Source: an uncultured Buttiauxella sp. (lineage in GTDB: Bacteria > Pseudomonadota > Gammaproteobacteria > Enterobacterales > Enterobacteriaceae). From it: a DNA stretch of 64,000 nucleotides. The DNA is taken from assembly GCA_946480445.1 (NCBI GenBank), contig CAMLJN010000001.1:488670-552669 (forward strand), given 5' to 3'. Of the stretch, positions 9,056 through 18,310 are shown piece by piece. Numbering within the stretch: the first letter of the stretch is position 1; each line of letters begins with the position of its first letter. The notes beneath the pieces were generated by a model. It was not told the origin of the DNA, did no database searches, and saw nothing but the letters and a program-made list of their open reading frames with translations. The translations under genes were made by a program, and so were the position numbers.

Positions 9056-10423
9056 TTAATTTGCAGACTTTTTCGCCAGCCCATCGAGCAATTTCTGATG
9101 GATACCGCCGAAACCGCCGTTACTCATCACCAGAATATGATCGCCAGGCTGGGCCGTTTTCACGATCATTTCTACCAGCGAGTCTACGTCTGAACTGCAG
9201 TGTGCGGGCTGTATACAGGCTTCCGCGACTTCCACAACCTGCCACGGGATATGTGGCGGCTGAAGCAGGAACACTTCGTCGGCACGGCCAAGCGAAGGCG
9301 CAAGATCGTCTTTGCTCAGCCCCATTTTCATGGTGTTGGAACGAGGTTCGAGCACCGCAAGGATGCGCGCGGTCCCGCCAACTTTGCCGCGAAGCGCAGC
9401 AAGCGTGGCCAGAATAGCGGTCGGATGATGCGCAAAATCGTCATAAACCGTGACGCCATTCGCTTCGCCGCGCAATTCCAGGCGACGACGGGCGTTGATG
9501 AAGGTGTCCAGCGCTTTAGCGGCATCGGACGGTGCGACGCCAACATGACGCGCCGCGGCTATCGCCATCAGGCCATTGTGCATGTTGTGCTCGCCAACCA
9601 GCTGCCAGTTCACTTCACCCACGCGCTCACCGTTGAAATACACTTCCCAGCGGGAAGCGTCCGGCGTGAGTTTTTTCGCCTGCCAGTCGCCCTGTTCGCC
9701 TACCAGTTCCTGTTCGCTCCAGCAGCCCATCGCCATGGTCTGTTTGATATTAGTATCGCTCTCAGGCCAGATGATTTTGCCCAGTCCTGGAACGATGCGC
9801 ACGAGGTGGTGGAACTGCTTTTGAATCGCTTTCAGGTCGTCAAAAATATCCGCATGATCGAACTCAAGGTTGTTGAGGATCAGCGTGCGCGGGCAGTAGT
9901 GCACGAACTTAGAACGCTTGTCGAAGAAGGCGCAGTCGTACTCGTCGGCTTCGATCACAAAGAACGGGCTGTCGCCCAGACGTGCAGATACGTTGAAGTT
10001 GCCCGGTACACCGCCGATAACGAAGCCCGGCTGATAACCGCAGGCCTCGAGGATCCACGTGGCCATACCGGCCGTGGTCGTTTTACCGTGCGTCCCGGCA
10101 ACCGCGATAACCCAGCGGTCGCGCAGCACAAAATCATGCAGCCACTGCGGGCCGGACATGTACGGAATGCTTTTTTCCAGCACCGCTTCGACGCAGGGAT
10201 TCCCACGGGTCATGGCGTTGCCAATAATCACCAGATCCGGCTGCGGATCGAGCTGGCTGGCATCGTAGCCCTGAATCAGCGAGATGCCTTGCTCTTCAAG
10301 CAGGGTGCTCATCGGAGGGTACACGTTGGCGTCGGAACCGGTAACTTCGTGGCCAAGAGAGCGAGCAAGCATAGCCAGACCGCCCATAAAGGTGCCACAA
10401 ATCCCTAAAATATGAATGCGCAT
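9056..10423 (-). CDS. mpl: Murein tripeptide ligase Mpl
   Basis: 455 residues, close to the usual 457. Mpl (UDP-MurNAc:L-Ala-gamma-D-Glu-meso-DAP ligase) joins recycled murein tripeptide to UDP-MurNAc in the cytosol. Motifs in order: N-terminal nucleotide fold MRIHILGICGTFMGGLAMLA; P-loop of the Mur ligases AVAGTHGKTTTAGM near residue 110; EADEYDCAFFDKRSKF; NNLEFDHADIF; and YDDFAHHPTAI near residue 335. It is divergent from fbp over 175 bp, the same arrangement as in E. coli. Confidence 0.97.
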   Translation of the reverse strand: MRIHILGICGTFMGGLAMLARSLGHEVTGSDANVYPPMSTLLEEQGISLIQGYDASQLDPQPDLVIIGNAMTRGNPCVEAVLEKSIPYMSGPQWLHDFVLRDRWVIAVAGTHGKTTTAGMATWILEACGYQPGFVIGGVPGNFNVSARLGDSPFFVIEADEYDCAFFDKRSKFVHYCPRTLILNNLEFDHADIFDDLKAIQKQFHHLVRIVPGLGKIIWPESDTNIKQTMAMGCWSEQELVGEQGDWQAKKLTPDASRWEVYFNGERVGEVNWQLVGEHNMHNGLMAIAAARHVGVAPSDAAKALDTFINARRRLELRGEANGVTVYDDFAHHPTAILATLAALRGKVGGTARILAVLEPRSNTMKMGLSKDDLAPSLGRADEVFLLQPPHIPWQVVEVAEACIQPAHCSSDVDSLVEMIVKTAQPGDHILVMSNGGFGGIHQKLLDGLAKKSAN

Positions 10424-10598
10424 ACAAAACTATCCTTTCTCTGTTTGGCCGACATTCTACCCGCATGTGCCGCGGTGAAGAAATGCAATTCAGGAAATTC
10501 CTTATTTTGCTGGCGCGATTCACCTGTGCGCTAAGATTTGAAAGTTTGTTAAGATTGTTGCAGTCGCTTTATCCAACTTAAGATGCAGGGAAAGTGTT

Positions 10599-11597
10599 AT
10601 GAAAACGTTAGGTGAATTTATTGTTGAGAAGCAGCACGAGTTCTCCCACGCAACCGGGGAGCTTACTGCTTTACTGTCAGCAATAAAGCTCGGCGCCAAG
10701 ATTATCCACCGCGATATCAACAAGGCAGGTCTGGTGGATATCCTGGGGGCCAGCGGCGCGGAAAACGTACAGGGCGAGGTGCAGCAAAAACTCGATCTGT
10801 TCGCCAATGAAAAGCTGAAAGCAGCTCTGAAGGCCCGCGGCATCGTCGCCGGGATCGCCTCTGAAGAAGAAGATGATATTGTCGTTTTCGAAGGCGCGGA
10901 GCATGCCAAATACGTTGTGCTGATGGACCCGCTTGATGGCTCCTCCAATATTGACGTTAACGTCTCCGTAGGTACCATTTTCTCCATCTACCGTCGCATC
11001 ACTCCGGTCGGCACTCCGGTGACCGAGGAAGATTTCCTTCAGCCGGGCAACAAACAGGTTGCCGCAGGCTATGTGGTTTACGGCTCCTCCACCATGCTGG
11101 TCTATACCACCGGCTGCGGCGTTCACGCCTTTACTTACGATCCTTCCCTCGGCGTGTTCTGCCTGTCTCAGGAGCGTATGCGCTTCCCGGAGAAGGGCAA
11201 TACCTACTCTATTAACGAAGGGAACTACATCCGCTTCCCTAACGGCGTGAAAAAGTATATTAAGTTCTGCCAGGAAGAAGACAGCTCGACCCAGCGCCCT
11301 TATACCTCGCGCTATATTGGTTCGCTGGTGGCTGACTTCCACCGCAATCTGCTCAAAGGCGGTATCTACCTGTACCCAAGCACCGCAAGCCACCCGGACG
11401 GGAAACTGCGCCTGCTGTATGAAGGCAATCCGATGGCGTTTCTGGCCGAGCAGGCAGGCGGCAAAGCAAGCGACGGGAAAGAACGTATTCTGGACATTAT
11501 CCCGCAAGCCCTGCATCAGCGCCGTCCGTTCTTTGTCGGCAACCGCCACATGGTGGACGACGTAGAACGCTTTATTCGCGAGTTCCCGGACGCTTAA
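10599..11597 (+). CDS. fbp: Fructose-1,6-bisphosphatase class I
   Basis: 332 residues, the length of E. coli Fbp. It removes the 1-phosphate of fructose 1,6-bisphosphate in gluconeogenesis and is inhibited by AMP. The metal- and substrate-binding motif [25 protein letters not shown] is near residue 110, and the C-terminal active-site stretch [24 protein letters not shown] is intact. The ATG follows GGGAAAGTGTT. A BamHI-like-arm hairpin follows the gene. Confidence 0.97.
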   Translation: MKTLGEFIVEKQHEFSHATGELTALLSAIKLGAKIIHRDINKAGLVDILGASGAENVQGEVQQKLDLFANEKLKAALKARGIVAGIASEEEDDIVVFEGAEHAKYVVLMDPLDGSSNIDVNVSVGTIFSIYRRITPVGTPVTEEDFLQPGNKQVAAGYVVYGSSTMLVYTTGCGVHAFTYDPSLGVFCLSQERMRFPEKGNTYSINEGNYIRFPNGVKKYIKFCQEEDSSTQRPYTSRYIGSLVADFHRNLLKGGIYLYPSTASHPDGKLRLLYEGNPMAFLAEQAGGKASDGKERILDIIPQALHQRRPFFVGNRHMVDDVERFIREFPDA

Positions 11598-11607
11598 TCT
11601 TTTCTAA

Positions 11608-11636
11608 GGATCCTCTTCCCACAGGGGAGAGGATCC
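11608..11636. terminator. Hairpin between convergent fbp and chemoreceptor genes
   Basis: GGATCCTCTTCCC pairs with GGGAGAGGATCC (one bulge). There is no clear T run on either side; it resembles the CCCTCTCCC-type intergenic repeat seen at other sites in the window and may act as a bidirectional stop or 3'-end stabiliser. Confidence 0.5.
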
Positions 11637-11651
11637 TGGCAAGTCTCAGTC

Positions 11652-13205
11652 TTAGCACCTGAAAGAGGCCATAGCCGCTACCAGCTGCTGGGACTGCTCT
11701 TCAAGCGAACGCGTCGCCGCAGAGGATTCCTGCACCAACGCCGCATTCTGCTGAGCCGCTTCGTCCATCTGGCTGACCGCAATATTTACCTGTTCAATGC
11801 CATGACTTTGCTCGTTGGACGCGCTGGCGATCTGACGCATAAGTTTCGTCATACGGGTCACTTCTTCGGCAATCTCATCCATGGTTTCCCCCGCCTGCTG
11901 CGCCAGCTCGCGTCCCTCACCTACGTGGTTTTGCGAATCAGCAATCAGCGTACGGATCTCTTTCGCCGCGTCGGCGCTGCGGCTTGCCAGCGTACGCACT
12001 TCTCCTGCGACCACCGCAAATCCACGGCCTTGTTCGCCTGCCCGGGCAGCTTCTACAGAAGCGTTCAGCGCCAGGATATTGGTCTGGAACGCAATCCCGT
12101 CAATCACGCTAAGAATATCGGCAATACGATCCGAACTGCTGGCAATATCGCGCATTTTCTCAATCACATAGCACACCATTTCGCTGCCGCGATCCGCCGT
12201 GTCCGACACCTCTTTCGCAAGCTTGTGCGCCTGCTCGGCGTTATCGGCGTTTTGTTTCACGGTCGCGGTAATTTGCTCCATGCTCGCCGCCGTCTGCTCC
12301 AGAGAGGTCGCCGTAGATTCCGTACGCTGGGAAAGATTCAGGTTGCCCGCAGCCAGCTCGCGGCTGCCGGTGTCAATTTGCGAGCTGGCATCACGCACGC
12401 GGCTGACTGATTCGGTAAGAGAGTTGCGCATCGCGGCAATGGCGCTTGCCAGGCGACCAAACTCATTATTGCCCGCAGGCGGCAGCTGGCGGGTCAAATC
12501 CCCCTCGGCCACATACTCAAGCTGTTCGATGGATTCGTTAAGCGGTTTAAGCAATAAATGACGCAGCGCAAGCCAGACCAGCACGATTATCCCGGCGGTT
12601 AACAGCGCCGCGATAACGATCAGTGCAAGCACAATTTTCTTCTGCCACTGAATAGACGCAACTTCATCGTTGCCACGCTGCTCGCCCCACTGACGGAAAA
12701 TCTGCACGTCAGTATCAAATTTCTGGGACAGCGGAATAAGCCCGTTTTCCAGCAGCTCGTAATAGTCATCCGGGCTTTGCTTATTCAGCGCCGCGATCAT
12801 CGGCGTAATGCCTTTCGCCAGGTAGTCAGCATAGGTCTGCGAAAGGTTTTTGATGAGCCGGTTGCCCTCTTCGCTCTCTACGCCACCGTCGATAAATTCT
12901 TTGATTTGCTGCCGGGCATTGGCTGCTTCACCGGTGACGGTATTCGTTGATTTCGCCGCGTCTTCCAGCATACCGATTTCCATCTGCCGAACCGCCTGCC
13001 CCGCTTCGTTGCGGGCCCGCAGCAGCGCCACATAGCCATCGGTGAGGCGAACCATTTGTTCACCCTGCAAGCGGTTGATTCTTTCCAGTGACGCAGAGCT
13101 TTGTTGCAGTGCAAAAATACCTATGCCGCTGACGACCAGCAGCAGAAATGTCATGACTGCTAACAGCGTCAGCAGCCCCGTACGAATCGACAAATTTCTC
13201 AGCAT
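11652..13205 (-). CDS. Methyl-accepting chemotaxis protein
   Basis: 517 residues. A first membrane helix (about residues 10-35), a periplasmic four-helix-bundle-like domain of about 150 residues, a second helix (about 192-215: IVLALIVIAALLTAGIIVLVWLAL), a HAMP domain, and a long coiled-coil signalling domain. The conserved hairpin tip is IDGIAFQTNILALNASVEAARAGEQGRGFAVVAGEVR. The protein ends VAAMASFRC and lacks the NWETF-type CheR/CheB-docking pentapeptide of Tsr and Tar, so it is a low-abundance-type receptor. The start at 13205 has AAGAGAAG ahead of it; the 9-codon-longer form has no ribosome site. It is inserted between fbp and yjfF, which adjoin in E. coli. The ligand is unknown. Confidence 0.88.
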   Translation of the reverse strand: MLRNLSIRTGLLTLLAVMTFLLLVVSGIGIFALQQSSASLERINRLQGEQMVRLTDGYVALLRARNEAGQAVRQMEIGMLEDAAKSTNTVTGEAANARQQIKEFIDGGVESEEGNRLIKNLSQTYADYLAKGITPMIAALNKQSPDDYYELLENGLIPLSQKFDTDVQIFRQWGEQRGNDEVASIQWQKKIVLALIVIAALLTAGIIVLVWLALRHLLLKPLNESIEQLEYVAEGDLTRQLPPAGNNEFGRLASAIAAMRNSLTESVSRVRDASSQIDTGSRELAAGNLNLSQRTESTATSLEQTAASMEQITATVKQNADNAEQAHKLAKEVSDTADRGSEMVCYVIEKMRDIASSSDRIADILSVIDGIAFQTNILALNASVEAARAGEQGRGFAVVAGEVRTLASRSADAAKEIRTLIADSQNHVGEGRELAQQAGETMDEIAEEVTRMTKLMRQIASASNEQSHGIEQVNIAVSQMDEAAQQNAALVQESSAATRSLEEQSQQLVAAMASFRC

Positions 13206-13302
13206 GCTTCTCTTCCCGGTGACTTTTATCATTAGATAACGCGTGGAAAGGGTATCGGCCGCTGGCGGAGAAAGTTTAGCCGTTTATCAGAAATTCAATA
13301 TG

Positions 13303-14304
13303 TTACGAACGGGTTGCCGCGACGCTAACGCGTTTCACCGGCGAACTCTGCCGATTTTCCCACAGCACCGTCAAACCACGCTGTAACGCTATAAAAATAA
13401 ACAATAAAATACCGATGGCGATCTTAGTCCACCAGGAACTGAGCGTACCGTCAAAATTGATATAAGTCTGGATCAGCCCCTGAATCGCGACGCCAAAAAG
13501 CGTGCCAAGCACGGTGCCTACGCCGCCGCTCAGCAATGTCCCACCGATGACCACCGAGGCAATCGCGTCCAGCTCGACGCCCATCCCGGCCAGCGCATAG
13601 CCTGCGGAGGTATAAAGCGAGAAAACGATGCCCGCAAGGGTCGCAAGCCCGGTAGACAGCATATAAATGCGTACCGTCGTGCTGCGCGTGGAAATGCCCA
13701 TCAGATTGGCAGACACGGCGCTACCGCCGATAGCGTAAACCTGGTTTCCAAAACGCGTACGATGCGCGAGGAAAATACCGGCCACCACGACGGCCAGCAT
13801 CAGCAGTCCCATTGCGCTCAGGCGACCGCCGCCGGGAATGCGCCAGGCGAGGTTTGAAAGCGTGTCGTAAACCGGATGGCTGATGGGAATGGACTCTTCC
13901 GATACCAGATAGCTGACGCCGCGCAGAAAGAACATCCCGGCCAGAGTGATGATAAAGGCCGGGATCTTCAGGGCGTCAATCAGCAGCCCCATAAAGGCTC
14001 CGAACGCACAGCCCATCAGCAGCACCAGCGGGAAAGCCACCAGCGGTGACAGTCCCCAGAAGCCGATCGCCTTGGCGAGGAATACGCCGGTGAAGGCGAT
14101 CACCGAGCCGACGGAAAGATCTATCCCGCCGGATAAAATGACGAACGTCATGCCAACGGCGATAATTCCCAGAAAAGCATTGTCGGTCAGAATGTTGCAA
14201 ATAACCCTGGTGGAGGCGAAGCCGGGAAACTGCGTTAAGCAATACAGATACCCCAGCACAAAAACCGCCAGGGTGATCATCAGGGGAAGGTTACGTTTGA
14301 TCAT
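13303..14304 (-). CDS. yjfF: Galactofuranose ABC transporter permease YjfF
   Basis: About 333 residues with some ten hydrophobic segments; the signature GMTFVILSGGIDLSVGSVIAFTG is that of ribose/galactose-type (CUT2) permeases. It is one of two non-identical permeases in the YtfQ-YtfR-YtfT-YjfF galactofuranose importer. The start is placed at MIKRNLPLMIT, as in E. coli; it overlaps the end of ytfT by 14 bp, and the longer frame is unlikely. Last gene of the operon. Confidence 0.95.
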   Translation of the reverse strand: MIKRNLPLMITLAVFVLGYLYCLTQFPGFASTRVICNILTDNAFLGIIAVGMTFVILSGGIDLSVGSVIAFTGVFLAKAIGFWGLSPLVAFPLVLLMGCAFGAFMGLLIDALKIPAFIITLAGMFFLRGVSYLVSEESIPISHPVYDTLSNLAWRIPGGGRLSAMGLLMLAVVVAGIFLAHRTRFGNQVYAIGGSAVSANLMGISTRSTTVRIYMLSTGLATLAGIVFSLYTSAGYALAGMGVELDAIASVVIGGTLLSGGVGTVLGTLFGVAIQGLIQTYINFDGTLSSWWTKIAIGILLFIFIALQRGLTVLWENRQSSPVKRVSVAATRS

Positions 14305-15319
14305 GACGGCGAAGTCCTTTGAGCAGAGCAATAAAACGCGGCGACTGCACGATCAGCACGCACATCACCACCACGGCTTTCACAACCTGGTTAAGCTCGG
14401 GCGGAAAACCGGACAGTAAAATACCGGTATTCATGCCCTGAATAATCAGTGCGCCAACCACGGAGAGCGCGATGTTAAAACGCCCGCCCATCAGCGAGCC
14501 TCCGCCAATGACCACTGCCAGAATAGCGTCCAGCTCAAGCCACAACCCCGCGTTGTTGGCATCCGCACCGCGAATATCTGCCGTCACGATGATCCCGGCG
14601 ATAGCGGCGCAAAGGCCGCTTAGTACATAAGCCAGCATGACCACAATGCGGGTGTTTACCCCGGCGTTTTTGGCAGCGCGGATGTTGATCCCGACGGACT
14701 CAATAAACAGGCCAAGCGCCGTTTTGCGGGTCAAGGCCCAGAAAATAATCAGCGTAACGATGGCGATAATCACCGGCATTGGAAGGTAGAACAGCGAGCC
14801 GCTGCCGAGGAACGATAGCCCCGGCGAGTCAAAGGTCACAATCTGCCCCGCGGTAATAAGCTGGGCCACACCTCGCCCGGCGACCATCAGAATCAGCGTA
14901 GCGACAAAAGGCTGAATTTTTAAGATAGCGACCAGAATGCCGTTCCATAATCCCGCCAGCACGCCCACGCCGAGCGAGGCCAGCAGCACCACGGCAAGGC
15001 TATGGCCGTCCACCGTTAACGTTGCCGCGGTAGCACCGGCAATCGCCATGACGGCTCCCACGGAAAGATCGATGCCCCCTGTCGCAATGACCAACGTCAT
15101 GCCGATCGCCAACAGTGCTACAGGGGCGGCACGGTTCAGAATGTCGATGGGGCTGCCAAACAATCTCCCATCCTGCACAACAATATTAAAAAAGTGGTTG
15201 GCGACAAGGCTGTCGACCAGCAGGACAAGCACCAGCGCAATCAGCTGTGGAATACCCGGCGGCCAGCGAAAACTGCGCTTTTCTTGCGGCGCATCGGCCT
15301 GCGGCAATGAACGAGGCAT
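14291..15319 (-). CDS. ytfT: Galactofuranose ABC transporter permease YtfT
   Basis: About 342 residues, the first permease of the galactofuranose importer. It carries the CUT2 permease signature IGMTLVIATGGIDLSVGAVMAIAGA and a matching second half (ELDAILAVVIGGGSLMGGRFN). The start MPRSLPQADAPQEKRSFRW corresponds to the E. coli N-terminus. It begins 13 nt after the ytfR stop and overlaps yjfF, so the four genes are one transcription unit. Confidence 0.95.
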   Translation of the reverse strand: MPRSLPQADAPQEKRSFRWPPGIPQLIALVLVLLVDSLVANHFFNIVVQDGRLFGSPIDILNRAAPVALLAIGMTLVIATGGIDLSVGAVMAIAGATAATLTVDGHSLAVVLLASLGVGVLAGLWNGILVAILKIQPFVATLILMVAGRGVAQLITAGQIVTFDSPGLSFLGSGSLFYLPMPVIIAIVTLIIFWALTRKTALGLFIESVGINIRAAKNAGVNTRIVVMLAYVLSGLCAAIAGIIVTADIRGADANNAGLWLELDAILAVVIGGGSLMGGRFNIALSVVGALIIQGMNTGILLSGFPPELNQVVKAVVVMCVLIVQSPRFIALLKGLRRHDQT

Positions 15320-15332
15320 CACGATTGACTCC

Positions 15333-16832
15333 TTATGCCGCAATGGCATTCATAATGGCCGAGACGGACAGCTCAGCGAGCGGGATCTCCGCCACCTGCT
15401 GCCTGTCACGCATAATCAGCACGCGATCCGCGTAGCCCACCAGTTCTTCCAGCTCGGAGGAAATAACCAGCAGCGCCAGCCCGTCCGCACAGAGCGTTTC
15501 GATCAGACGGATAATTTCCGCATGTGCGCCAACGTCGATCCCCCGCGTTGGCTCATCCAGGATCAGGAACTGCGGCCGGGTCAGCAGCCAGCGTGAAAGC
15601 AGAACTTTTTGCTGGTTGCCGCCGGAGAGAAACTCGATCGGCTGTTCAGCACTCGGCGTACGAATGCCCAGCTGGCGAATAAAGCGCTCGGCTATCTGAT
15701 TTTGTTCTTTACGTGGGATGGGCCGCAGCCAGCCGCGCTGGGCCTGCAGCGCCAGAATGATGTTTTCGCGCACCGAGGCGGCGGCAATAATCCCGTCGGT
15801 TTTGCGATCTTCCGGGCAGAAACCAATGCCCAGGGAAGAGGCTTTATGCGGCGATCGCAGCGTTTGCGGCTTGCCTTTGATCCACGCGCTGCCGCTGTCG
15901 GCGGGCCTGATACCGAAGATCACTTCGGCCGTCTCGGTGCGCCCCGAGCCCAGCAAACCTGCCAGACCCACAATTTCACCCGGGCGGACTTCAAGATCGA
16001 ACGGATCAATCACGCCTTTTTTGCCGAAATCTTTAAACGCGGCGACCGGTTTATCGCTCAGTAACGTTCTGCCTGCGCGTTGCAGGGCGTTGGTTTCCAG
16101 CTCGCGGCCCAGCATCATCTTCACCAGCTCGATCTGCGGGAGATCTTTGGTGTCCCGGGTGCCCACAAACGTACCGTCGCGCAGCACGGTAATTCTGTCC
16201 GTGACTTCATAAACCTGCTCGAGAAAATGGGTCACAAAGATCAGGCTCACCCCCCGATCGCGCAGCTGGCGCATAAGGGTAAAGAGCATCTCGACCTCTT
16301 TGGTGTCGAGGCTGGCGGTGGGCTCGTCGAGGATCAGCACCCTGGCTGACAGATCTATGGCCCGGCAGATGGCGACAATCTGCTGCATCGCCACCGAGTA
16401 ACGGTTAAGCGGTTCTGCCACGTCCAGCGAAAACCCGTAAGACTCCATCAACGCTGCGGCGCGCTTTTCCATCTCTTTGCGTCGCAAAAGCCCGAAACGA
16501 CGAGGCTCCCGCCCGATAAACAGATTATCCGCCACGGACATATTAGGCAGTAAGTTCACCTCCTGATAGACCGTGCCGATACCAAGCTGTTGGGCATGAG
16601 CGGTGCTCTTTGGCGATATCAGTTCGCCTTCAAGATAGATATTCCCGCCGTCGCGCTGATAAACCCCGGTGAGGGCTTTAATCAGCGTGGACTTGCCCGC
16701 GCCGTTTTCCCCCAGCAGCGCCATAATTTCACCGCGCCGCAGGCTGAAATCCACTTTGTCGAGCGCTTTGACCCCCGGAAAATACTTACTCAGGCCTTCC
16801 GTGCGCAGAATGTCCTGATTGCGTGTGTTCAT
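15333..16832 (-). CDS. ytfR: Galactofuranose ABC transporter ATPase YtfR
   Basis: 499 residues with two ATP-binding cassettes in one chain, as usual for CUT2 sugar importers. First cassette: Walker A GENGAGKSTLIK near residue 40, signature-region VAMQQIVAICRAIDLSARVLILDEPTASLD. Second cassette: LLGSGRTETAEVIFG (degenerate Walker A, typical of the family), LSGGNQQKVLLSRWLL signature and LILDEPTRGID Walker B. The start at MNTRNQDILRTEG is preferred; a GTG five codons upstream is possible. A long inverted repeat separates it from ytfQ. Confidence 0.95.
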   Translation of the reverse strand: MNTRNQDILRTEGLSKYFPGVKALDKVDFSLRRGEIMALLGENGAGKSTLIKALTGVYQRDGGNIYLEGELISPKSTAHAQQLGIGTVYQEVNLLPNMSVADNLFIGREPRRFGLLRRKEMEKRAAALMESYGFSLDVAEPLNRYSVAMQQIVAICRAIDLSARVLILDEPTASLDTKEVEMLFTLMRQLRDRGVSLIFVTHFLEQVYEVTDRITVLRDGTFVGTRDTKDLPQIELVKMMLGRELETNALQRAGRTLLSDKPVAAFKDFGKKGVIDPFDLEVRPGEIVGLAGLLGSGRTETAEVIFGIRPADSGSAWIKGKPQTLRSPHKASSLGIGFCPEDRKTDGIIAAASVRENIILALQAQRGWLRPIPRKEQNQIAERFIRQLGIRTPSAEQPIEFLSGGNQQKVLLSRWLLTRPQFLILDEPTRGIDVGAHAEIIRLIETLCADGLALLVISSELEELVGYADRVLIMRDRQQVAEIPLAELSVSAIMNAIAA

Positions 16833-16840
16833 CTGTGGAG

Positions 16841-16943
16841 CCCTCACCCTAATCCTCTCCCGGGAAGGGAGAGGGCGAAAATCGAAACTAAACCCACTCG
16901 TTCTGTCCCCTCTCGCCAGGGAAAGAAGGTTAGGGTATGGGGG
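16841..16943. repeat. BIME-like inverted repeat between ytfQ and ytfR
   Basis: The ends pair: CCCTCACCCTAAtCCTCTCCC on the left and, inverted, gGTTAGGGTaTGGGG on the right, with smaller internal stems (CTCTCCC/GGGAGAG). Similar CCCTC...CTCTCCC units occur elsewhere in the window. Placed between a binding-protein gene and its ATPase gene, such a structure often stabilises the upstream message so that the binding protein is made in excess; this role is inference. Confidence 0.6.
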
Positions 16944-16951
16944 AAAAGAAC

Positions 16952-17908
16952 TCAGTAACCCATGGATTTTTTCTTCTCTAACTCTTCTTTAGCGGTATCC
17001 GGCAGGTACAGGGTGGATTTGGTGACGGTGACTTTTTCCGGCAGGGTGCCGTCTTTTTTGAACTTCTCTAACGCGTCAAACGCCGGGCCAGCCATGTTTG
17101 GCGTCAGCTCAACGCTGGCGTTCGCTTCCCCATCAATCATCGCTTTGTAGATATCAGGTACACCGTCGATTGACCCGGTCAGAATCTCTTTGCCCGGTTT
17201 CAGACCCGCCTCTTTAATGGCCTGAATCGCGCCGATTGCCATGTCATCGTTATGGGCGTAAACCATGCAGATGTTTTTGCCGTTGTTCTCCGCTTTGATA
17301 AAGCTTTCCATGACTTCTTTCCCTTTGCTGCGGGTAAAGTCGCCGGACTGGGAACGCATAATTTTGACGTTGGAGGCTTTGGAGATAGCGTCGGCAAACC
17401 CTTTTTTACGATCGATAGCTACGCTTGCCCCAACCGTACCCTGTAGCTCTACCACGTTACATTGTTTGCCGTTCAACGTTTTGAGCAGCCATTCGCCGAT
17501 CAGCTGGCCTTCCAGTACGTTGTTGGCAGTCACCACCGTCATATAGAGAGATTTGTCTTTTACGTCGATATTACGGTCGAGCAGGAAGACCGGGATATTC
17601 GCTTCTTTCGCCTCCTGGAGCACCGGCTCCCAGCCTGTGGCCACGATAGGCGCAATAAAGATCGCATCTACACCCTGGGCAATAAAGGAGCGCACGGCTT
17701 TAATCTGGTTTTCCTGTTTTTGCTGCCCGTCGGCGATTTTCAGGGTGATGCCGCGTTTCTCGGCTTCGCTCTTCGCCACCGAGGTTTCGGCGGCGCGCCA
17801 GCCGGATTCAGACCCCACCTGCGAAAAACCAACCGTTAAGGGAGCCGCAATGGCCATAGACGACATTGCTGCGGAGACTGCAGAGACCAAAAGTAAGCGC
17901 TTCCACAT
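16952..17908 (-). CDS. ytfQ: Galactofuranose-binding periplasmic protein YtfQ
   Basis: 318 residues. A signal peptide ends at about residue 22 (SAAMSSMAIAAP), followed by a Peripla_BP_4 sugar-binding fold: LTVGFSQVGSESGWRAAE, VDAIFIAPIVATGWEPVLQEAK, MVYAHNDDMAIGAIQAIKEAG. It binds galactofuranose in the periplasm and delivers it to YtfT-YjfF. First gene of the four-gene transporter operon; a CRP-like site and a promoter lie upstream. Confidence 0.96.
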   Translation of the reverse strand: MWKRLLLVSAVSAAMSSMAIAAPLTVGFSQVGSESGWRAAETSVAKSEAEKRGITLKIADGQQKQENQIKAVRSFIAQGVDAIFIAPIVATGWEPVLQEAKEANIPVFLLDRNIDVKDKSLYMTVVTANNVLEGQLIGEWLLKTLNGKQCNVVELQGTVGASVAIDRKKGFADAISKASNVKIMRSQSGDFTRSKGKEVMESFIKAENNGKNICMVYAHNDDMAIGAIQAIKEAGLKPGKEILTGSIDGVPDIYKAMIDGEANASVELTPNMAGPAFDALEKFKKDGTLPEKVTVTKSTLYLPDTAKEELEKKKSMGY

Positions 17909-17959
17909 AGGGAGATCCTCGTCGGGTTATTGTTGGTTAAAATCTGGCCTTAGCGAAAA

Positions 17960-18001
17960 ACTATAGACGAGCTGGGATGTAACAGAATGAGTTACATCAC
18001 A
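17960..18001 (-). promoter_or_regulatory. ytfQ promoter with CRP-like site
   Basis: On the minus strand TGTGA-N6-TCATT (18001-17986; 8 of 10 half-site bases of the CRP consensus) lies above a TATAGT -10 box (17965-17960). The site centre falls about 41 bp upstream of the expected transcription start, the spacing of class II CRP-dependent promoters, and the -35 region is poor, as expected for such a promoter. Fits catabolite control of sugar uptake. The site and spacing are seen; activity is inference. Confidence 0.6.
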
Positions 18002-18133
18002 ATTCGAAAAAGTAACAAAAATGTTAATCGCGTTGTCAGGAGCGACATCACAGAAAGGCTATTGCGGCGGGGATGGCATCGTAGCGTGGGCTGCGAGATT
18101 TATATATGACGGAAAGCGGAATTATCCTCTTAC

Positions 18134-18147
18134 TGTAAACGCTTACA
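18134..18147. promoter_or_regulatory. LacI/GalR-family-type operator
   Basis: TGTAAACGCTTACA is a near-perfect dyad centred on CG, matching the GTGTAAnCGnTTACAC form bound by GalR/GalS and relatives. It lies in the ytfQ-ppa intergenic region, about 185 bp upstream of the predicted ytfQ start site. A weaker dyad (GTTAATCGCGTTGTC) occurs near 18023. The regulator is not identifiable from the window. Confidence 0.5.
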
Positions 18148-18265
18148 ATTATTTATAAAGAATGCGGCTGTGTTTATGGATTAAATTGCTGCCAGAGTGC
18201 TCTGAAAATCGCCTGGAGCCTAAAATGCAGGTGAAAAGAGTCCAGGACATTTAATTGCAGTTGGC

Positions 18266-18271
18266 TATAAT
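18266..18271 (+). promoter_or_regulatory. ppa -10 box
   Basis: A perfect TATAAT 40 nt before the ppa start; no good -35 hexamer is seen at 16-18 bp. Confidence 0.6.
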
Positions 18272-18310
18272 ACCGGGCACTTGAATGACACCAGTTTAAA
18301 GGAAAAAGAC

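Noticed and set aside
9200..10408. A 402-codon frame antisense to mpl
   Set aside because: Mpl is a complete, well-conserved gene on the other strand; this is a shadow frame of GC-rich coding DNA.
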